Shown here: positions 10,377-19,509 of the stretch, piece after piece
How positions within the stretch are numbered: position 1 is the first letter of the stretch
Layout: each line of letters starts with the position of its first letter
NCBI RefSeq assembly: GCF_902497785.1
Contig: NZ_CABVHK010000009.1
Span: forward strand, 1 to 64,000
Source of the DNA: Pseudomonas fluorescens
GTDB lineage: Bacteria; Pseudomonadota; Gammaproteobacteria; Pseudomonadales; Pseudomonadaceae
DNA: 64,000 nt
Reading direction: 5' to 3'
Made by a program: the position numbers and the translations under genes
Notes under the pieces: generated by a model
Told to the model about the DNA's origin: nothing
The model's database searches: none
The model's input: the letters and a program-made list of their open reading frames with translations, nothing else

Positions 10377-10488
10377 AGATTTCCCCCGTGATGCATATGC
10401 GCATCACCATAGCGCAAATTCGCTGCGTTAATGCATCGACCAATGTGGATAAGCTGGGCACCAGAGAACATTTCACAGGAGAGCTCCC

Positions 10489-11706
10489 ATGCTCACGACA
10501 GCAACCACGCCCCGCAACGCCCTCTGGCTGCCGATCTTCGCCGGTCTGTGCGCCAGTCTGGTCAGCATCGGCCTCGCACGATTCGCCTACACGCCGCTCA
10601 TTCCTTCACTGATCCAGGCCCAGTGGTTTTCCGCCAGCGACGTGGTCTACCTCGGTGCCGCCAATCTGGTGGGTTACCTGATCGGTGCACTGATCGGCCA
10701 TCCGCTGGCCCGTCGCACCTCCAACAAAAGCGCCCTGCGCCTGATGATGGTGGCGGTGACGCTATCGTTTTTCGCCTGTGGCTTCCCGCTGTCGGTGAGC
10801 TGGTTCTTCGGCTGGCGCCTGCTGTCGGGCGTCGCCGGCGGCGCGATCATGGTGCTGGTCGCTGCGACCGTGCTGCCGCATGTGCCGGCGTCCCGTCGCG
10901 GGCTGGCCAGTGGTGCGATTTTTCTGGGTATTGGTTTGGGCATTGCCGGATCGGGGACGATTGTCCCGCCGCTGTTGAGCCTGGGCTTACAGGACACCTG
11001 GTTTGGTCTTGGCGTGCTGGCACTGGTGCTGACTGCTGCCAGCTGGTTCGCCTGGCCTTCAGCCGCTCACACTGCGCCCGCTACGTCGTCGGTCGAAGAA
11101 GCCAAGGTCCCCGTCGATCCACAGGTTTATCTGTTGTTCGCTCAATACGCGTTCATGGCCGCCGGGCTCGTACCCGCGATGGTGTTTCTGGTGGACTACG
11201 TCGCTCGCGGGCTGGGGGCCGGGTCGCACGTCGGCGCACTGATATGGGTGATGTATGGCGTCGGCGCGATCATCGGGCCGGTGAGTTACGGTTTTCTGGC
11301 CGATAAACTCGGTGCACGTCTGAGCATTCGTCTGGTACTGGTGGTGCAGGCGATTACCGTCGGGCTCTTATCGATTTCCAGCTCATTCACCGCACTGGCC
11401 TTGCTGGCGGTGATCCTCGGCTCGTTCCCGCCGGGCATCGTGCCGCTGGCGCTGGCCCGGGTTCACGAGCTGATCCCGAACCATCACCTGCAGCAGATCG
11501 CCTGGAGTCGCGCCACGGTCTCCTTCGCCACATTCCAGGCAATTGCAGGATTCGCCTATTCGGCGTTGTTCAATGCCAGCGGCGGGCATCATGGGTTGTT
11601 GTTCATTATGGCGGCGGGTGCGATTGTCGTGGCGTTGCTGCTGGAACAGGGCGTGCGGTGGGTGAACCGTCGTGACCGGCCGGTACCGGTAATCAGTTGC
11701 TCATGA
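10489..11706 (+). CDS. MFS transporter, YbfB/YjiJ-type
   Basis: A 405-residue inner-membrane protein with about 12 hydrophobic segments and the YbfB/YjiJ-type opening (LVSIGLARFAYTPLIP). A family-like first cytoplasmic loop (GHPLARRTSNK) follows TM2. The substrate is unknown. The ATG at 10489 follows CAGGAGAG at good spacing. Divergence from the LysR gene suggests control by it. Downstream to 11825 lies a degraded REP-like repeat. Confidence 0.9.
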   Translation: MLTTATTPRNALWLPIFAGLCASLVSIGLARFAYTPLIPSLIQAQWFSASDVVYLGAANLVGYLIGALIGHPLARRTSNKSALRLMMVAVTLSFFACGFPLSVSWFFGWRLLSGVAGGAIMVLVAATVLPHVPASRRGLASGAIFLGIGLGIAGSGTIVPPLLSLGLQDTWFGLGVLALVLTAASWFAWPSAAHTAPATSSVEEAKVPVDPQVYLLFAQYAFMAAGLVPAMVFLVDYVARGLGAGSHVGALIWVMYGVGAIIGPVSYGFLADKLGARLSIRLVLVVQAITVGLLSISSSFTALALLAVILGSFPPGIVPLALARVHELIPNHHLQQIAWSRATVSFATFQAIAGFAYSALFNASGGHHGLLFIMAAGAIVVALLLEQGVRWVNRRDRPVPVISCS

Positions 11707-11714
11707 ACATCAAC

Positions 11715-11775
11715 AGATCGCAGGCCGAGCGCGCGCCCCCGTAGGAGCTGGCGCAGCCTGTGATCTTTTGATCTA
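11715..11775. repeat. Degenerate REP-like inverted repeat
   Basis: AGATCGCAGGC near 11715 pairs imperfectly with GCCTGTGATCTTTTGATCT near 11757-11775, with GTAGGAGCT between them. It is a decayed member of the GATCGCAGCC class and lies between the MFS and quinone oxidoreductase genes. Confidence 0.6.
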
Positions 11776-11824
11776 CCGCGCAAAATCGCGGTCCCAGTTT
11801 CTACTGCCCTAAAAGGACGCCGAC

Positions 11825-12763
11825 ATGACTCTGCCCCAAACCATGACCCTGATTGAAATCACCGAACCCGGTGGCCCCGACGTGCTGAAGCCGCGTCAGG
11901 AACCGGTGCCCACTGCCGGCGTGGGCGAAGTGCTGATTCGCGTGCACGCTGCCGGGGTCAATCGGCCCGACGTGATCCAACGTGCCGGCAAGTACCCGAT
12001 GAAACCCGGCATGAGCCCGATCCCCGGTCTGGAAGTGGCCGGCGAAGTGGTCGCCGTCGGTAAAGACGTCAGCGAATTCATCGTCGGCGATAACGTCTGC
12101 GCATTGACCAACGGCGGCGGCTACGCCCAGTACTGCGTCGCCCCGGCCAGCCAGACATTGCCAATACCTCACGGTATGGATTGGGTTCAGGCGGCGGCGG
12201 TTCCGGAAACGTTCTTCACGGTGTGGGCCAACCTGTTCGATATTGGCGGCGCCAGCAAAGGCCAGCGCGCGTTGATTCACGGCGGCACCAGCGGCATCGG
12301 CACGACGGCCTTGATGTTGTGTCGCGAATTCGGGGTCAAGGCCTTCGCCACCGCAGGCAGTGAGGAAAAGTGCGCGACGATCCGCAAGCTGGGGGCCGAA
12401 GCGATTAACTACCGCAATCAGGACTTCGCCCAGGTCATCGCGGAAAAAACCGCCGGCAAAGGCGTCGATGTGATACTCGACATCATGGGCGGCTCGTACT
12501 TGAACGCGAACATCGCGGCGCTGGGCATGGAGGGACGGCTGGTAATGCTGGGTTTCCTCGGCGGCGCCCACGCCAAGGACGTCGACCTGATGGCGATCCT
12601 CGGCAAACGCGCTACGATCACCGGCTCGCTGATGCGCTCGCGCACCCGCGAAGAAAAAGCCTCTATCGCTGAACAGCTGCGTGAATACGTGTGGCCGGTA
12701 CTGGCTGCCGGGCGTTGTTTGCCGATGATCGACAAGGTCTATCCGTTGGTGGATGCGGCGTAG
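11825..12763 (+). CDS. NAD(P)H-quinone oxidoreductase (zinc-free MDR family), truncated by premature TAG
   Basis: A medium-chain dehydrogenase/reductase of the quinone oxidoreductase / PIG3 type. It has the N-terminal GroES-like domain (VLIRVHAAGVNRPDVIQRAGKY) and a Rossmann motif HGGTSGIGTTA near 156, and uses NADPH to reduce quinones. The frame ends at TAG 12761-12763 after VYPLVDAA. Reading through gives 19 more codons (AHARMEAGDHIGKIVLRVE) to TAA at 12821-12823, which is exactly the usual family C-terminus. One base change (CAG or GAG to TAG) therefore removed about 20 residues, including the last strand of the catalytic domain. Activity may be lost. The start ATG has AAAAGGA upstream. 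Confidence 0.88.
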   Translation: MTLPQTMTLIEITEPGGPDVLKPRQEPVPTAGVGEVLIRVHAAGVNRPDVIQRAGKYPMKPGMSPIPGLEVAGEVVAVGKDVSEFIVGDNVCALTNGGGYAQYCVAPASQTLPIPHGMDWVQAAAVPETFFTVWANLFDIGGASKGQRALIHGGTSGIGTTALMLCREFGVKAFATAGSEEKCATIRKLGAEAINYRNQDFAQVIAEKTAGKGVDVILDIMGGSYLNANIAALGMEGRLVMLGFLGGAHAKDVDLMAILGKRATITGSLMRSRTREEKASIAEQLREYVWPVLAAGRCLPMIDKVYPLVDAA

Positions 12764-12837
12764 GCCCATGCGCGGATGGAAGCGGGTGATCACATCGGCA
12801 AGATTGTGTTGCGGGTGGAGTAAGCGACACAAAACCC

Positions 12838-12929
12838 CTGTGGGAGCGAGCCTGCTCGCGAAAGCAGTATGACGGTCAACATTGAAGCCGACTGATACAC
12901 CGCTTTCGCGAGCAGGCTCGCTCCCACAG
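12838..12929. repeat. REP doublet
   Basis: CTGTGGGAGCGAGCCTGCTCGCGAAAGC at 12838 is mirrored at the right by GCTTTCGCGAGCAGGCTCGCTCCCACAG ending 12929. It follows directly after the ancestral stop of the quinone oxidoreductase. Confidence 0.9.
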
Positions 12930-13022
12930 GTTGGAATCTGTGAACGGCTGTCGAATTTGTTCCCGCGTCCGGTTCGCTTCTGTTAAAAAACGCACTTCAG
13001 TCCTTTATCGGTAAACCAGTCG

Positions 13023-13979
13023 ATGCCCGCCACCCTTCTCACCCGTCTGCGCCGACGCTGGCTGCCGCTGCTGTGCATGGCTGCGCTGATGGTCGGCCTG
13101 CCCGTGAGTTGTGGTGTGCTGAAGCACACCGAGCGCGAATTGTTGTTCCGTATCGAACCGGGTACCGCCGGCTGGTATCGAGGCTTACCCAAAGACGTCC
13201 AGGAGTTCGACATCCAGCCCGCCAGCTTCAAGGCCGGGCAAAGCCTGCATGCATGGTGGTGGCCGGCAGCGCGTCGGGATGCGCCGTCCATTCTGTATCT
13301 GCACGGTGTGCGCTGGAATCTGACAGGCCAGGCCTTTCGCATCGAACAACTGCGCGCCATGGGCTATTCGGTGTTGGCCATCGACTATCGCGGTTTTGGT
13401 CAGAGCAAGGGTGATCTGCCGTCGGAAGCCAGTGTCTACGAAGATGCCCGCGCCGCCTGGGATCGCTTCACCACGATGCAACCGGACGCCAGCAAACGGC
13501 TGATCTACGGCCATTCCCTCGGCGGCGCGGTGGCCATCGACCTCGCGGCTGAATTGGCCGCTAAAGCGAAAAAGGACCACGTCGCCGTCCCGGTGCGCGG
13601 TTTGGTGATCGAGTCGACCTTCACGTCGTTGGGCGATGCGGTGGCGCAGGTCGCCGAAAACAAACTGCCGGTGAAATGGTTGCCGGTGCGCTGGTTGCTG
13701 TCGCAGAAATTCGATTCCATCGACAAGATCGTCGACATCGACATGCCGCTGCTGGTGGTGCATGGCCTGGCAGACCCGTTCATGCCCTCGCGGTTCAGCC
13801 AGCAGTTGTTCAACGCCGCCAACGAGCCCAAGCGACTGTTGCTGGTGCCCGGCGGCACGCACAACAACAGCATGAGTCTGGGTGGCACTCAGTATCGCCA
13901 GGCTCTGGACAGTTTGATGAAGGCGAAAACACCACAGATCGCCGGGCCGACGCTGACTCGCACGGCTCGGGACTCCTGA
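13023..13979 (+). CDS. Alpha/beta hydrolase with N-terminal membrane/signal segment
   Basis: A 318-residue BEM46/FrsA-like serine hydrolase. Residues 1-30 form a basic-hydrophobic export or anchor segment (RLRRRWLPLLCMAALMVGL) with a Cys just after it (VSCGVL); the lipobox is poor, so a lipoprotein is possible but not convincing. Catalytic features are LYLHGVRWN, nucleophile Ser in IYGHSLGGAVA near residue 165, Asp in VVHGLADPFMP, and His in VPGGTHNN. The substrate is unknown. The start ATG at 13023 lacks a clear Shine-Dalgarno. It is convergent with the ABC transporter, with only 3 bp between the stops. Confidence 0.85.
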   Translation: MPATLLTRLRRRWLPLLCMAALMVGLPVSCGVLKHTERELLFRIEPGTAGWYRGLPKDVQEFDIQPASFKAGQSLHAWWWPAARRDAPSILYLHGVRWNLTGQAFRIEQLRAMGYSVLAIDYRGFGQSKGDLPSEASVYEDARAAWDRFTTMQPDASKRLIYGHSLGGAVAIDLAAELAAKAKKDHVAVPVRGLVIESTFTSLGDAVAQVAENKLPVKWLPVRWLLSQKFDSIDKIVDIDMPLLVVHGLADPFMPSRFSQQLFNAANEPKRLLLVPGGTHNNSMSLGGTQYRQALDSLMKAKTPQIAGPTLTRTARDS

Positions 13980-13982
13980 CCG

Positions 13983-15797
13983 TTAGCGATATCCTTGCGC
14001 CTGCAGATTGAACAACTGCGCATAACGCCCGCCCGCCGCGACCAGACTGTCGTGATCACCGCGCTCAAGGATCGCGCCCTGATCCAGCACGATGATGTGG
14101 TCTGCGTTGCGCACGCTGGAGAACCGGTGGGAAATCAGTAGCGTCATCCGGCCTTCGGTGTGCTCGCTGAAATGCTCGAAGACTGCCGCTTCCGCCGCGG
14201 GGTCGAGTGCTGAGGTCGGCTCGTCGAGAATCAGGATATCGGCGTCGCGGCGCATGTAAGCGCGGGACAAGGCAATTTTCTGCCATTGCCCGCCTGACAA
14301 CTCCTGCCCACCCGCAAACCAACGGCCCAATTGCGTGGCATACCCGCGATCCAGACGCTCGATGAACGGCGCGGCCATGCCCTCGGTGGCAGCGGTCTGC
14401 CAGCGCTGCTCGTCGTTGAAGGCCAGGGTGTCACCGACGCCGATGTTCTCGCCCACGGAGAACTGATAACGGATGTAATCCTGAAAAATCACGCCAATGC
14501 GCCGCCGCAGCGCGTCCTCTTCCCACGTCTGCAAATCACTGCCGTCCAGCAAAATACGGCCCTGATCGGGGCGATACAGGCGGGTCAGCAATTTGATCAG
14601 GGTAGTCTTGCCCGAACCGTTCTCCCCCACCAGCGCCACGCTGTGCCCCGGCACGAGGTGCAGGTCGATACCCTCCAGCGCCGCGCGACTGGCGCCCGGA
14701 TAGTGGAAACCGACATTCTCGAAGCGCAAGCCATCGCCAGGCACTGCGCCTACCGTGAGGCTGCCGGTATCAGCGACCACAGGTTCGGCCAGGTATTCAT
14801 AGAGGCTCGACAGATACAGCCCGTCTTCATAGAGGCCACTGATGGCGCTCAAACTGCTGCTGACCGCCGTTTGCCCCTGCTTGAACAACACCAGGTACAT
14901 GGTCATCTGGCCAAGGGTAATACTGCCGTGAACCGCGTCGACCACCACCCACGCATACGCCAGATAAAACGCCCCCGTGCCGAGCAAGCCGAGCACAAAA
15001 CCCCAACCATCGCGACGCAAGGTCAGTCGCCGGTCCTCGGCGTACAGACGGGCGAACGTCCCGCGATAGCGCTGCAACAGCAGCGGCGCGAAACCGAACA
15101 GCTTGACCTCTTTGATGTAGCCTTCGTGGGACAGCAGCGTCTCGATGTAATTCTGCTGCCGACTCTCCGGAGCACGACGGGTGAACAACCTGAATGCATC
15201 ACCGGAAAAATGCGCCTCGGCAAAAAACACCGGTAAGGCGCCGACCACCAACAGCACCAGCGCCCACGGCGAAAAATGCACCAACAACACCCCGAAGCTG
15301 ATCAGCACGATCAGGTTCTGGATCAACCCCAACGATTTCATCACCAGCGCCAGCGGCCGGGTCGACGCCTCGCGCCGGACGCGCACCAGCTTGTCGTAAA
15401 ACTCGGAGTTCTCGAACTGCACCAGCGATAACGTCTGGGCTTTCTCCAGAATCATCGTGTTGACCTTCTGCCCCAACTGCACCCGCAACAGCGACTGCTG
15501 GACCGACAGCGCCCGCTGAGTCGCGGACAGCAAAGCCAGTACACCGGCTTCAAACAGCACGTAACGCACCACGGGCCACAACGGTGCGCTGCCCTGTTGC
15601 GCGTGCAACTGCATGGCGAAGACCACCGCGTCGACAATGCGTTGCCCCAGCCAGGCGGCCAGCGCCGGGAGTACGCCTGCAATGAGGGTGGCGACCACCA
15701 AACCCAGAAACAACCCGCGAGAGGTTCCCCAGACCAAGAGCAAAGCGCGTCTGGCCTGGTCGAGCAATGAGGTGACACGGGAAAGGGTCGCAGGCAT
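13983..15797 (-). CDS. ABC transporter, fused permease and ATP-binding protein
   Basis: A 604-residue half-transporter. A six-helix exporter membrane domain spans roughly 1-330. The ATPase domain carries Walker A GENGSGKTT near residue 390, a Q-loop in VIFQDYIRYQ, signature LSGGQWQKIALSRA near 500, Walker B ILILDEPTSALDP, and the H-loop ISHRFSSV. It should work as a homodimer exporting an unknown substrate. The sequence resembles peptide/lipid exporters, not MsbA proper. The start ATG at 15797 lies 2 bp after a small open frame that follows a DUF6338 membrane-protein gene, so the three may form one transcript. Confidence 0.9.
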   Translation of the reverse strand: MPATLSRVTSLLDQARRALLLVWGTSRGLFLGLVVATLIAGVLPALAAWLGQRIVDAVVFAMQLHAQQGSAPLWPVVRYVLFEAGVLALLSATQRALSVQQSLLRVQLGQKVNTMILEKAQTLSLVQFENSEFYDKLVRVRREASTRPLALVMKSLGLIQNLIVLISFGVLLVHFSPWALVLLVVGALPVFFAEAHFSGDAFRLFTRRAPESRQQNYIETLLSHEGYIKEVKLFGFAPLLLQRYRGTFARLYAEDRRLTLRRDGWGFVLGLLGTGAFYLAYAWVVVDAVHGSITLGQMTMYLVLFKQGQTAVSSSLSAISGLYEDGLYLSSLYEYLAEPVVADTGSLTVGAVPGDGLRFENVGFHYPGASRAALEGIDLHLVPGHSVALVGENGSGKTTLIKLLTRLYRPDQGRILLDGSDLQTWEEDALRRRIGVIFQDYIRYQFSVGENIGVGDTLAFNDEQRWQTAATEGMAAPFIERLDRGYATQLGRWFAGGQELSGGQWQKIALSRAYMRRDADILILDEPTSALDPAAEAAVFEHFSEHTEGRMTLLISHRFSSVRNADHIIVLDQGAILERGDHDSLVAAGGRYAQLFNLQAQGYR

Positions 15798-15799
15798 CT

Positions 15800-15955
15800 T
15801 TATCGGTTGCGCCCGCGCGGTCTCTCGTATTCTCTTCTTGAAGGTGGAGGGCCGATTGGAATCACCAATCCGGGGGGAGGAGGACCACCGTTATGCCAGT
15901 CCTCCATTAGCCGCCTCAGTTCCGGCGGCATTACATTCGGCATTTTGCATGTCAT
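15800..15955 (-). CDS. Small proline-rich protein (51 aa), hypothetical
   Basis: A 51-codon frame reading MTCKMPNVMPPELRRLMEDW, then a Pro/Gly-rich part (NGGPPPPGLV, IGPPPSRREYERPRGRNR). It begins 4 bp after the DUF6338 stop with AGGGTG as a possible ribosome site and ends 2 bp before the ABC transporter ATG. That is the spacing of a translationally coupled gene. No family is recognised. The tail is basic and probably disordered. It could be a small partner of either neighbour, or just a chance frame bridging an intergenic region. Confidence 0.45.
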   Translation of the reverse strand: MTCKMPNVMPPELRRLMEDWHNGGPPPPGLVIPIGPPPSRREYERPRGRNR

Positions 15956-15959
15956 TTGA

Positions 15960-16556
15960 TCACCCTATTTTTGTTGCAAATTCGACCCACTGAACCTTCG
16001 AAGCATCAATAACAATAACTTCGGCCTTGCCCGGTAAGGGATTGTCGTCCTTATCAATCCAGCTAGGAAACTCGAGAACAAACTGTCCGTTTGCAGGCTC
16101 CGATGGCCATTCGCTTGGCCAGCCAAACAGGCGCTTCCCTCCAATCAAATGCAGTATCACGAATCCCTGTCTCGATAAAAAAGCACTGTACCACTCGCAG
16201 GGGAACGAATTTTGGGTAGTAACTTTCAGCTTCCTGAGCAACGCATGCAGCTTGTCGCTGTTCGCGACGTGGCACGAAATAAACCCCAGCAGCAGCGCAA
16301 TCATCGCTGACCACAGAGCCTCCGATTTCCTGCTCCATACGCCGATCGAAAAAAACCGCTCTCCCATCAGGAGCAACAACCCCTCCAAACCGACCACCAG
16401 CGACTGAATCACAAATGTAAAAATCAGCGCCTGCACTATCTGCCCAAAAGTGTCCGGACGCTTGAACGCCGTCAGCGAGTAAAAAATCCAGGCAGCCAAA
16501 AACCCCGGGAGTAAATACTGCAGCAACGGAATCACTTCCTTGACCAAGCCATCCAT
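15960..16556 (-). CDS. DUF6338-like membrane protein
   Basis: A 198-residue protein. An N-terminal LLQYLLPGFLAAWIFYSLTAF segment is followed by a second and third hydrophobic stretch (ALIFTFVIQSLVVGLEGLLLL; ALWSAMIALLLGFI) and a soluble C-terminal half rich in beta-type sequence ending WVEFATKIG. This matches what I recall of the DUF6338 family, whose function is unknown and which turns up near phage-related and defence genes. The frame extends upstream to a GTG at 16649, but the ATG at 16556 starts right before the conserved membrane segment. Local codon usage is less GC-biased than in the flanks, a mild hint of transfer. Confidence 0.7.
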   Translation of the reverse strand: MDGLVKEVIPLLQYLLPGFLAAWIFYSLTAFKRPDTFGQIVQALIFTFVIQSLVVGLEGLLLLMGERFFSIGVWSRKSEALWSAMIALLLGFISCHVANSDKLHALLRKLKVTTQNSFPCEWYSAFLSRQGFVILHLIGGKRLFGWPSEWPSEPANGQFVLEFPSWIDKDDNPLPGKAEVIVIDASKVQWVEFATKIG

Positions 16557-16726
16557 GTCATTTCCAATCCTTTGAAAAGTTCGACCCGGAGCCAATAAAT
16601 ACAGCACCTCTACGGTCTGTGTCATCCACGGCTGAACTGCAGTCGTCACAAGAATTCTCAGGACTACAAACGGGACTACACGCGAAAAATCCTCCTACAT
16701 TCAACAAAGAAAAAATGGACGAAAAC

Positions 16727-17755
16727 TCAGTCCAAGTCTGACGTCATGCGTTCGAGAAACCGTGCCCGATAACGCCCCGGACTCTCTCCCGTCCACTTCT
16801 TGAACGCCCGATGAAACGCGCTCGGCTCCTGAAAGCCCAGTTGCTCGGCAATGTCGCCAATGCTGGCTTTGCTCTGACGCAACTGTTCAAACGCCACGCC
16901 GCGCCGGACTTCATCCTTGATTTCCTGATACGAACACCCTTCCCGCTCCAGTTTGCGGCGGAAGGTGCTGGGGCTCAGGTGTTGTTCGAGGGCGAAGGCG
17001 TGCAAGGTCGGCCATTGGCTGTAGGAACTGTTGCGCAAGCGCTGGTGGACTTGCGAGGCCAGGCCATGCTGGTTGCGGAAGCGGATCACCAGCCATTGCG
17101 GTGCGGTGCGCAAAAACACTTTCAGCGAGGCCAGGTCCTGAACCACCGGCAAACGCAGGAAGTGACTGGCGAATTCGATTTCGGTGCGCTCGGCGCCGAA
17201 GGTCAGGTTCGGGCCCCAGAGCAAAGGGTCATCGCTGAGGGAAACACGTTCATGGCGAAAATCGGCGCGGTCAATGGGGATACGCCGACCGCCCAGCCAG
17301 CACAGCAAGCTGATCATCAACACTAGAAACGTCTCCTCGCCGAAACGCGCGAGATCATCGTTTTGCGCGCGGGTTTCCAGGCTGATGACGGCACGCTTGC
17401 CACGCACCGTCAGTGTGCCGCGAAAGTCGTGGAGGAACAGCGCAAAGTTGCTCAGGCATTGACGCATGGCTTTGTGCAGGTCGGGTTCCTGTATCAAGGC
17501 CCGGCAGATCAGGGCGAAGCTGCCCGGCGGCATACCGTGGGAATCGAGTTTGAAGAACTCGTCGTTGAGCTCGCGAATCTGGATCAGCCATAACGCAGCA
17601 AATGCATTGGCCGGCACGCGCGCCACCGGTTCCTCGATCAACGCGGGATTGATTCCCGCCTGTTCCAGCGCGGCCCTCAACCGCTTCGGGTTGTCCCCCA
17701 GCCCATGGGTCATCGCCTGCACGAAGTAGGCGGCTACCGAGTCCTTTTCTCGCAT
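16727..17755 (-). CDS. AraC-family regulator with arabinose-binding-type N-terminal domain
   Basis: A 342-residue regulator of the OruR/ArgR-like type common in Pseudomonas. The N-terminal two thirds is the large AraC_arabinose_bd-like sensor domain. The C-terminal 100 residues hold the two HTHs (HLSPSTFRRKLEREGCSYQ and SIGDIAEQLGFQEPSAFHRAFKKWTGESPGRYR). It is divergent from a 3-hydroxyacyl-CoA dehydrogenase gene, suggesting control by an acyl-CoA-derived or carnitine/hydroxybutyrate-type signal. The frame is open to 17821, but the ATG at 17755 (MREKDSVAAYF) with a GGGGAG upstream gives a normal N-terminus. Confidence 0.88.
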   Translation of the reverse strand: MREKDSVAAYFVQAMTHGLGDNPKRLRAALEQAGINPALIEEPVARVPANAFAALWLIQIRELNDEFFKLDSHGMPPGSFALICRALIQEPDLHKAMRQCLSNFALFLHDFRGTLTVRGKRAVISLETRAQNDDLARFGEETFLVLMISLLCWLGGRRIPIDRADFRHERVSLSDDPLLWGPNLTFGAERTEIEFASHFLRLPVVQDLASLKVFLRTAPQWLVIRFRNQHGLASQVHQRLRNSSYSQWPTLHAFALEQHLSPSTFRRKLEREGCSYQEIKDEVRRGVAFEQLRQSKASIGDIAEQLGFQEPSAFHRAFKKWTGESPGRYRARFLERMTSDLD

Positions 17756-17921
17756 CTGAACGTTTCGCTCCCCATCACCCGAATGGCAAAAAACACCAGC
17801 ACCGTTGAACAGTTCCGGCATAGGACAACCGCCCTGCCGGTTCTAGACTCGCGGCCAATAGTACGCCTTCGGCCGTTGCGGCGGCCAAGGTATCGCAGGG
17901 TTTGATCGGAAGGATGGGTAG

Positions 17922-18773
17922 ATGAATCTGCAAAACATCGGCGTGATCGGCGCAGGCACCATGGGCAACGGCATTGCGCAAGTCTGCGCCGTGGCCGGCT
18001 TCAACGTGACCTTGATCGATATTTCCGAAAGCGCGCTGCAAAAGGCGCTCGCGACGGTCGGCAAGAATCTTGATCGGCAGGTCGTAAAGGCAACCCTGAC
18101 CCAGGAACAGAAGCTCGCCGCCCTCGACAAGATCCGCACCAGCACCGATTACAGCAGCCTGAAAGCCGTGCAACTGGTGATCGAAGCTGCCACCGAAAAC
18201 CTCGACCTTAAACTGCGCGTGCTGCAACAAATCGCCGCGCAGGTCAGTGCCGAGTGCGTGATTGCCTCCAATACGTCTTCGCTGTCCATCACTCAGCTCG
18301 CCGCCAGCGTCAGCCAGCCTGAGCGTTTCATCGGCCTGCACTTCTTCAACCCGGTGCCGGTGATGGGCCTGATCGAAGTGATCCGCGGCCTGCAAACCAG
18401 CGACGCGACCCATGCGCTGGCGCTGGACATGGCCACCACCCTCGGCAAAACCGCAATCACCGCCGGCAACCGTCCGGGGTTTGTGGTCAACCGGATTCTG
18501 GTGCCAATGATCAACGAAGCGATCCTGGTGTTTCAGGAAGGCCTGGCCAGCGCCGAAGACATCGACGCCGGCATGCGCCTGGGTTGCAACCAACCCATCG
18601 GCCCGCTGGCGCTGGCCGACCTGATCGGCCTGGACACCGTGCTGGCGATTCTCGAAGCGTTCTACGACGGCTTCAACGACAGCAAATACCGCCCCGCGCC
18701 ATTGCTCAAGGAAATGGTCGCCGCCGGCTACCTCGGACGCAAAACGGGGCGTGGTTTCCATGCCTATGCCTGA
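17922..18773 (+). CDS. 3-hydroxyacyl-CoA / 3-hydroxybutyryl-CoA dehydrogenase
   Basis: A 283-residue NAD(H)-dependent dehydrogenase that oxidises (S)-3-hydroxyacyl-CoA. The dinucleotide-binding motif GVIGAGTMGNGIAQ is at residues 7-20. The catalytic His-Glu pair lies in FIGLHFFNPVPVM (His near 141), with Glu further on in the C-terminal domain. The C-terminal helical domain carries PGFVVNRIL and the usual ending LGRKTGRGFHAYA. The length equals single-domain HBD enzymes, not the bifunctional FadB. The TetR gene downstream starts inside its last codons, so the two are co-transcribed. Confidence 0.94.
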   Translation: MNLQNIGVIGAGTMGNGIAQVCAVAGFNVTLIDISESALQKALATVGKNLDRQVVKATLTQEQKLAALDKIRTSTDYSSLKAVQLVIEAATENLDLKLRVLQQIAAQVSAECVIASNTSSLSITQLAASVSQPERFIGLHFFNPVPVMGLIEVIRGLQTSDATHALALDMATTLGKTAITAGNRPGFVVNRILVPMINEAILVFQEGLASAEDIDAGMRLGCNQPIGPLALADLIGLDTVLAILEAFYDGFNDSKYRPAPLLKEMVAAGYLGRKTGRGFHAYA

Positions 18774-19419
18774 GCGTTGCTCACGTTTTGCCGAATACCG
18801 GGACAAGGTGCTGGAGCTGTTTGCCAACAAGGGTTTCGGTCAGGTTGGCATGCGTGAGCTCGCGGCCTGCCTGGGCCTGGCGCCGGGCTCGTTGTATCAC
18901 CATTACCCGAGCAAACAACACTTGCTGCTGGACTTGATTGAAGAGTTCTACGAAGAACTGCTGTCGACGCTCGGGCGCATCGATCAGAAGGCTTCAGCGA
19001 AACGCGACAAACTGCAAAACCTGATCCGCGCCCACCTGAATCTGCATCAGGAAATGCCCTGGCATTTTCGTCTGGTGGAGCGCGACAGCGGCTGTCTGAA
19101 CGATGAGCAGCAAGCCCGCGTTCGGCAATTGCGCGAGCAGTACGAACGCACCTTGCTGCGGATGCTTGGCAGCAAATCGCGCCTGAGCGAACCGGCACAA
19201 CGCGCCGCCGGACATGCCATCGCGAATCTGCTGAACAGCGCGCCGTGCTGGCTGGCGCAGCATGCGCTGGATGAACGCGAGCGAGAGGAACTGCTGGAAA
19301 ACCTTGTCGGTGGCGCCATTGAGCGATTGCTGGCACCGCGACGCGCACCTGAGGCGATAAGCCTCGCGCCTTCCATAGAAAAAACATCTAAAAAAACCCC
19401 AGCATCCGCAGCGTTTTAG
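18760..19419 (+). CDS. TetR/AcrR-family transcriptional regulator
   Basis: A 219-residue repressor-type protein. The HTH spans about residues 12-57 (VLELFANKGFGQVGMRELAACLGLAPGSLYHHYPSKQHLL), with the AAC-LG-APGSLYHHYPSK signature of TetR proteins. The helical ligand domain follows, and the tail after residue 200 is low-complexity. The start is uncertain: ATGs at 18760 and 18766, and an upstream GTG at 18751, all overlap the end of the dehydrogenase gene, and none has a strong ribosome site. Overlap with the dehydrogenase suggests translational coupling and feedback control of acyl-CoA oxidation. Confidence 0.88.
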   Translation: MPMPERCSRFAEYRDKVLELFANKGFGQVGMRELAACLGLAPGSLYHHYPSKQHLLLDLIEEFYEELLSTLGRIDQKASAKRDKLQNLIRAHLNLHQEMPWHFRLVERDSGCLNDEQQARVRQLREQYERTLLRMLGSKSRLSEPAQRAAGHAIANLLNSAPCWLAQHALDEREREELLENLVGGAIERLLAPRRAPEAISLAPSIEKTSKKTPASAAF

Positions 19420-19509
19420 CGCTTTGCTACCCGAGTCAATACCATCGGAATGTACTGGGCGAATCTAACGCCGACCGATGAGTGCCCTTCAATGACCGGG
19501 AGCGCAAAC

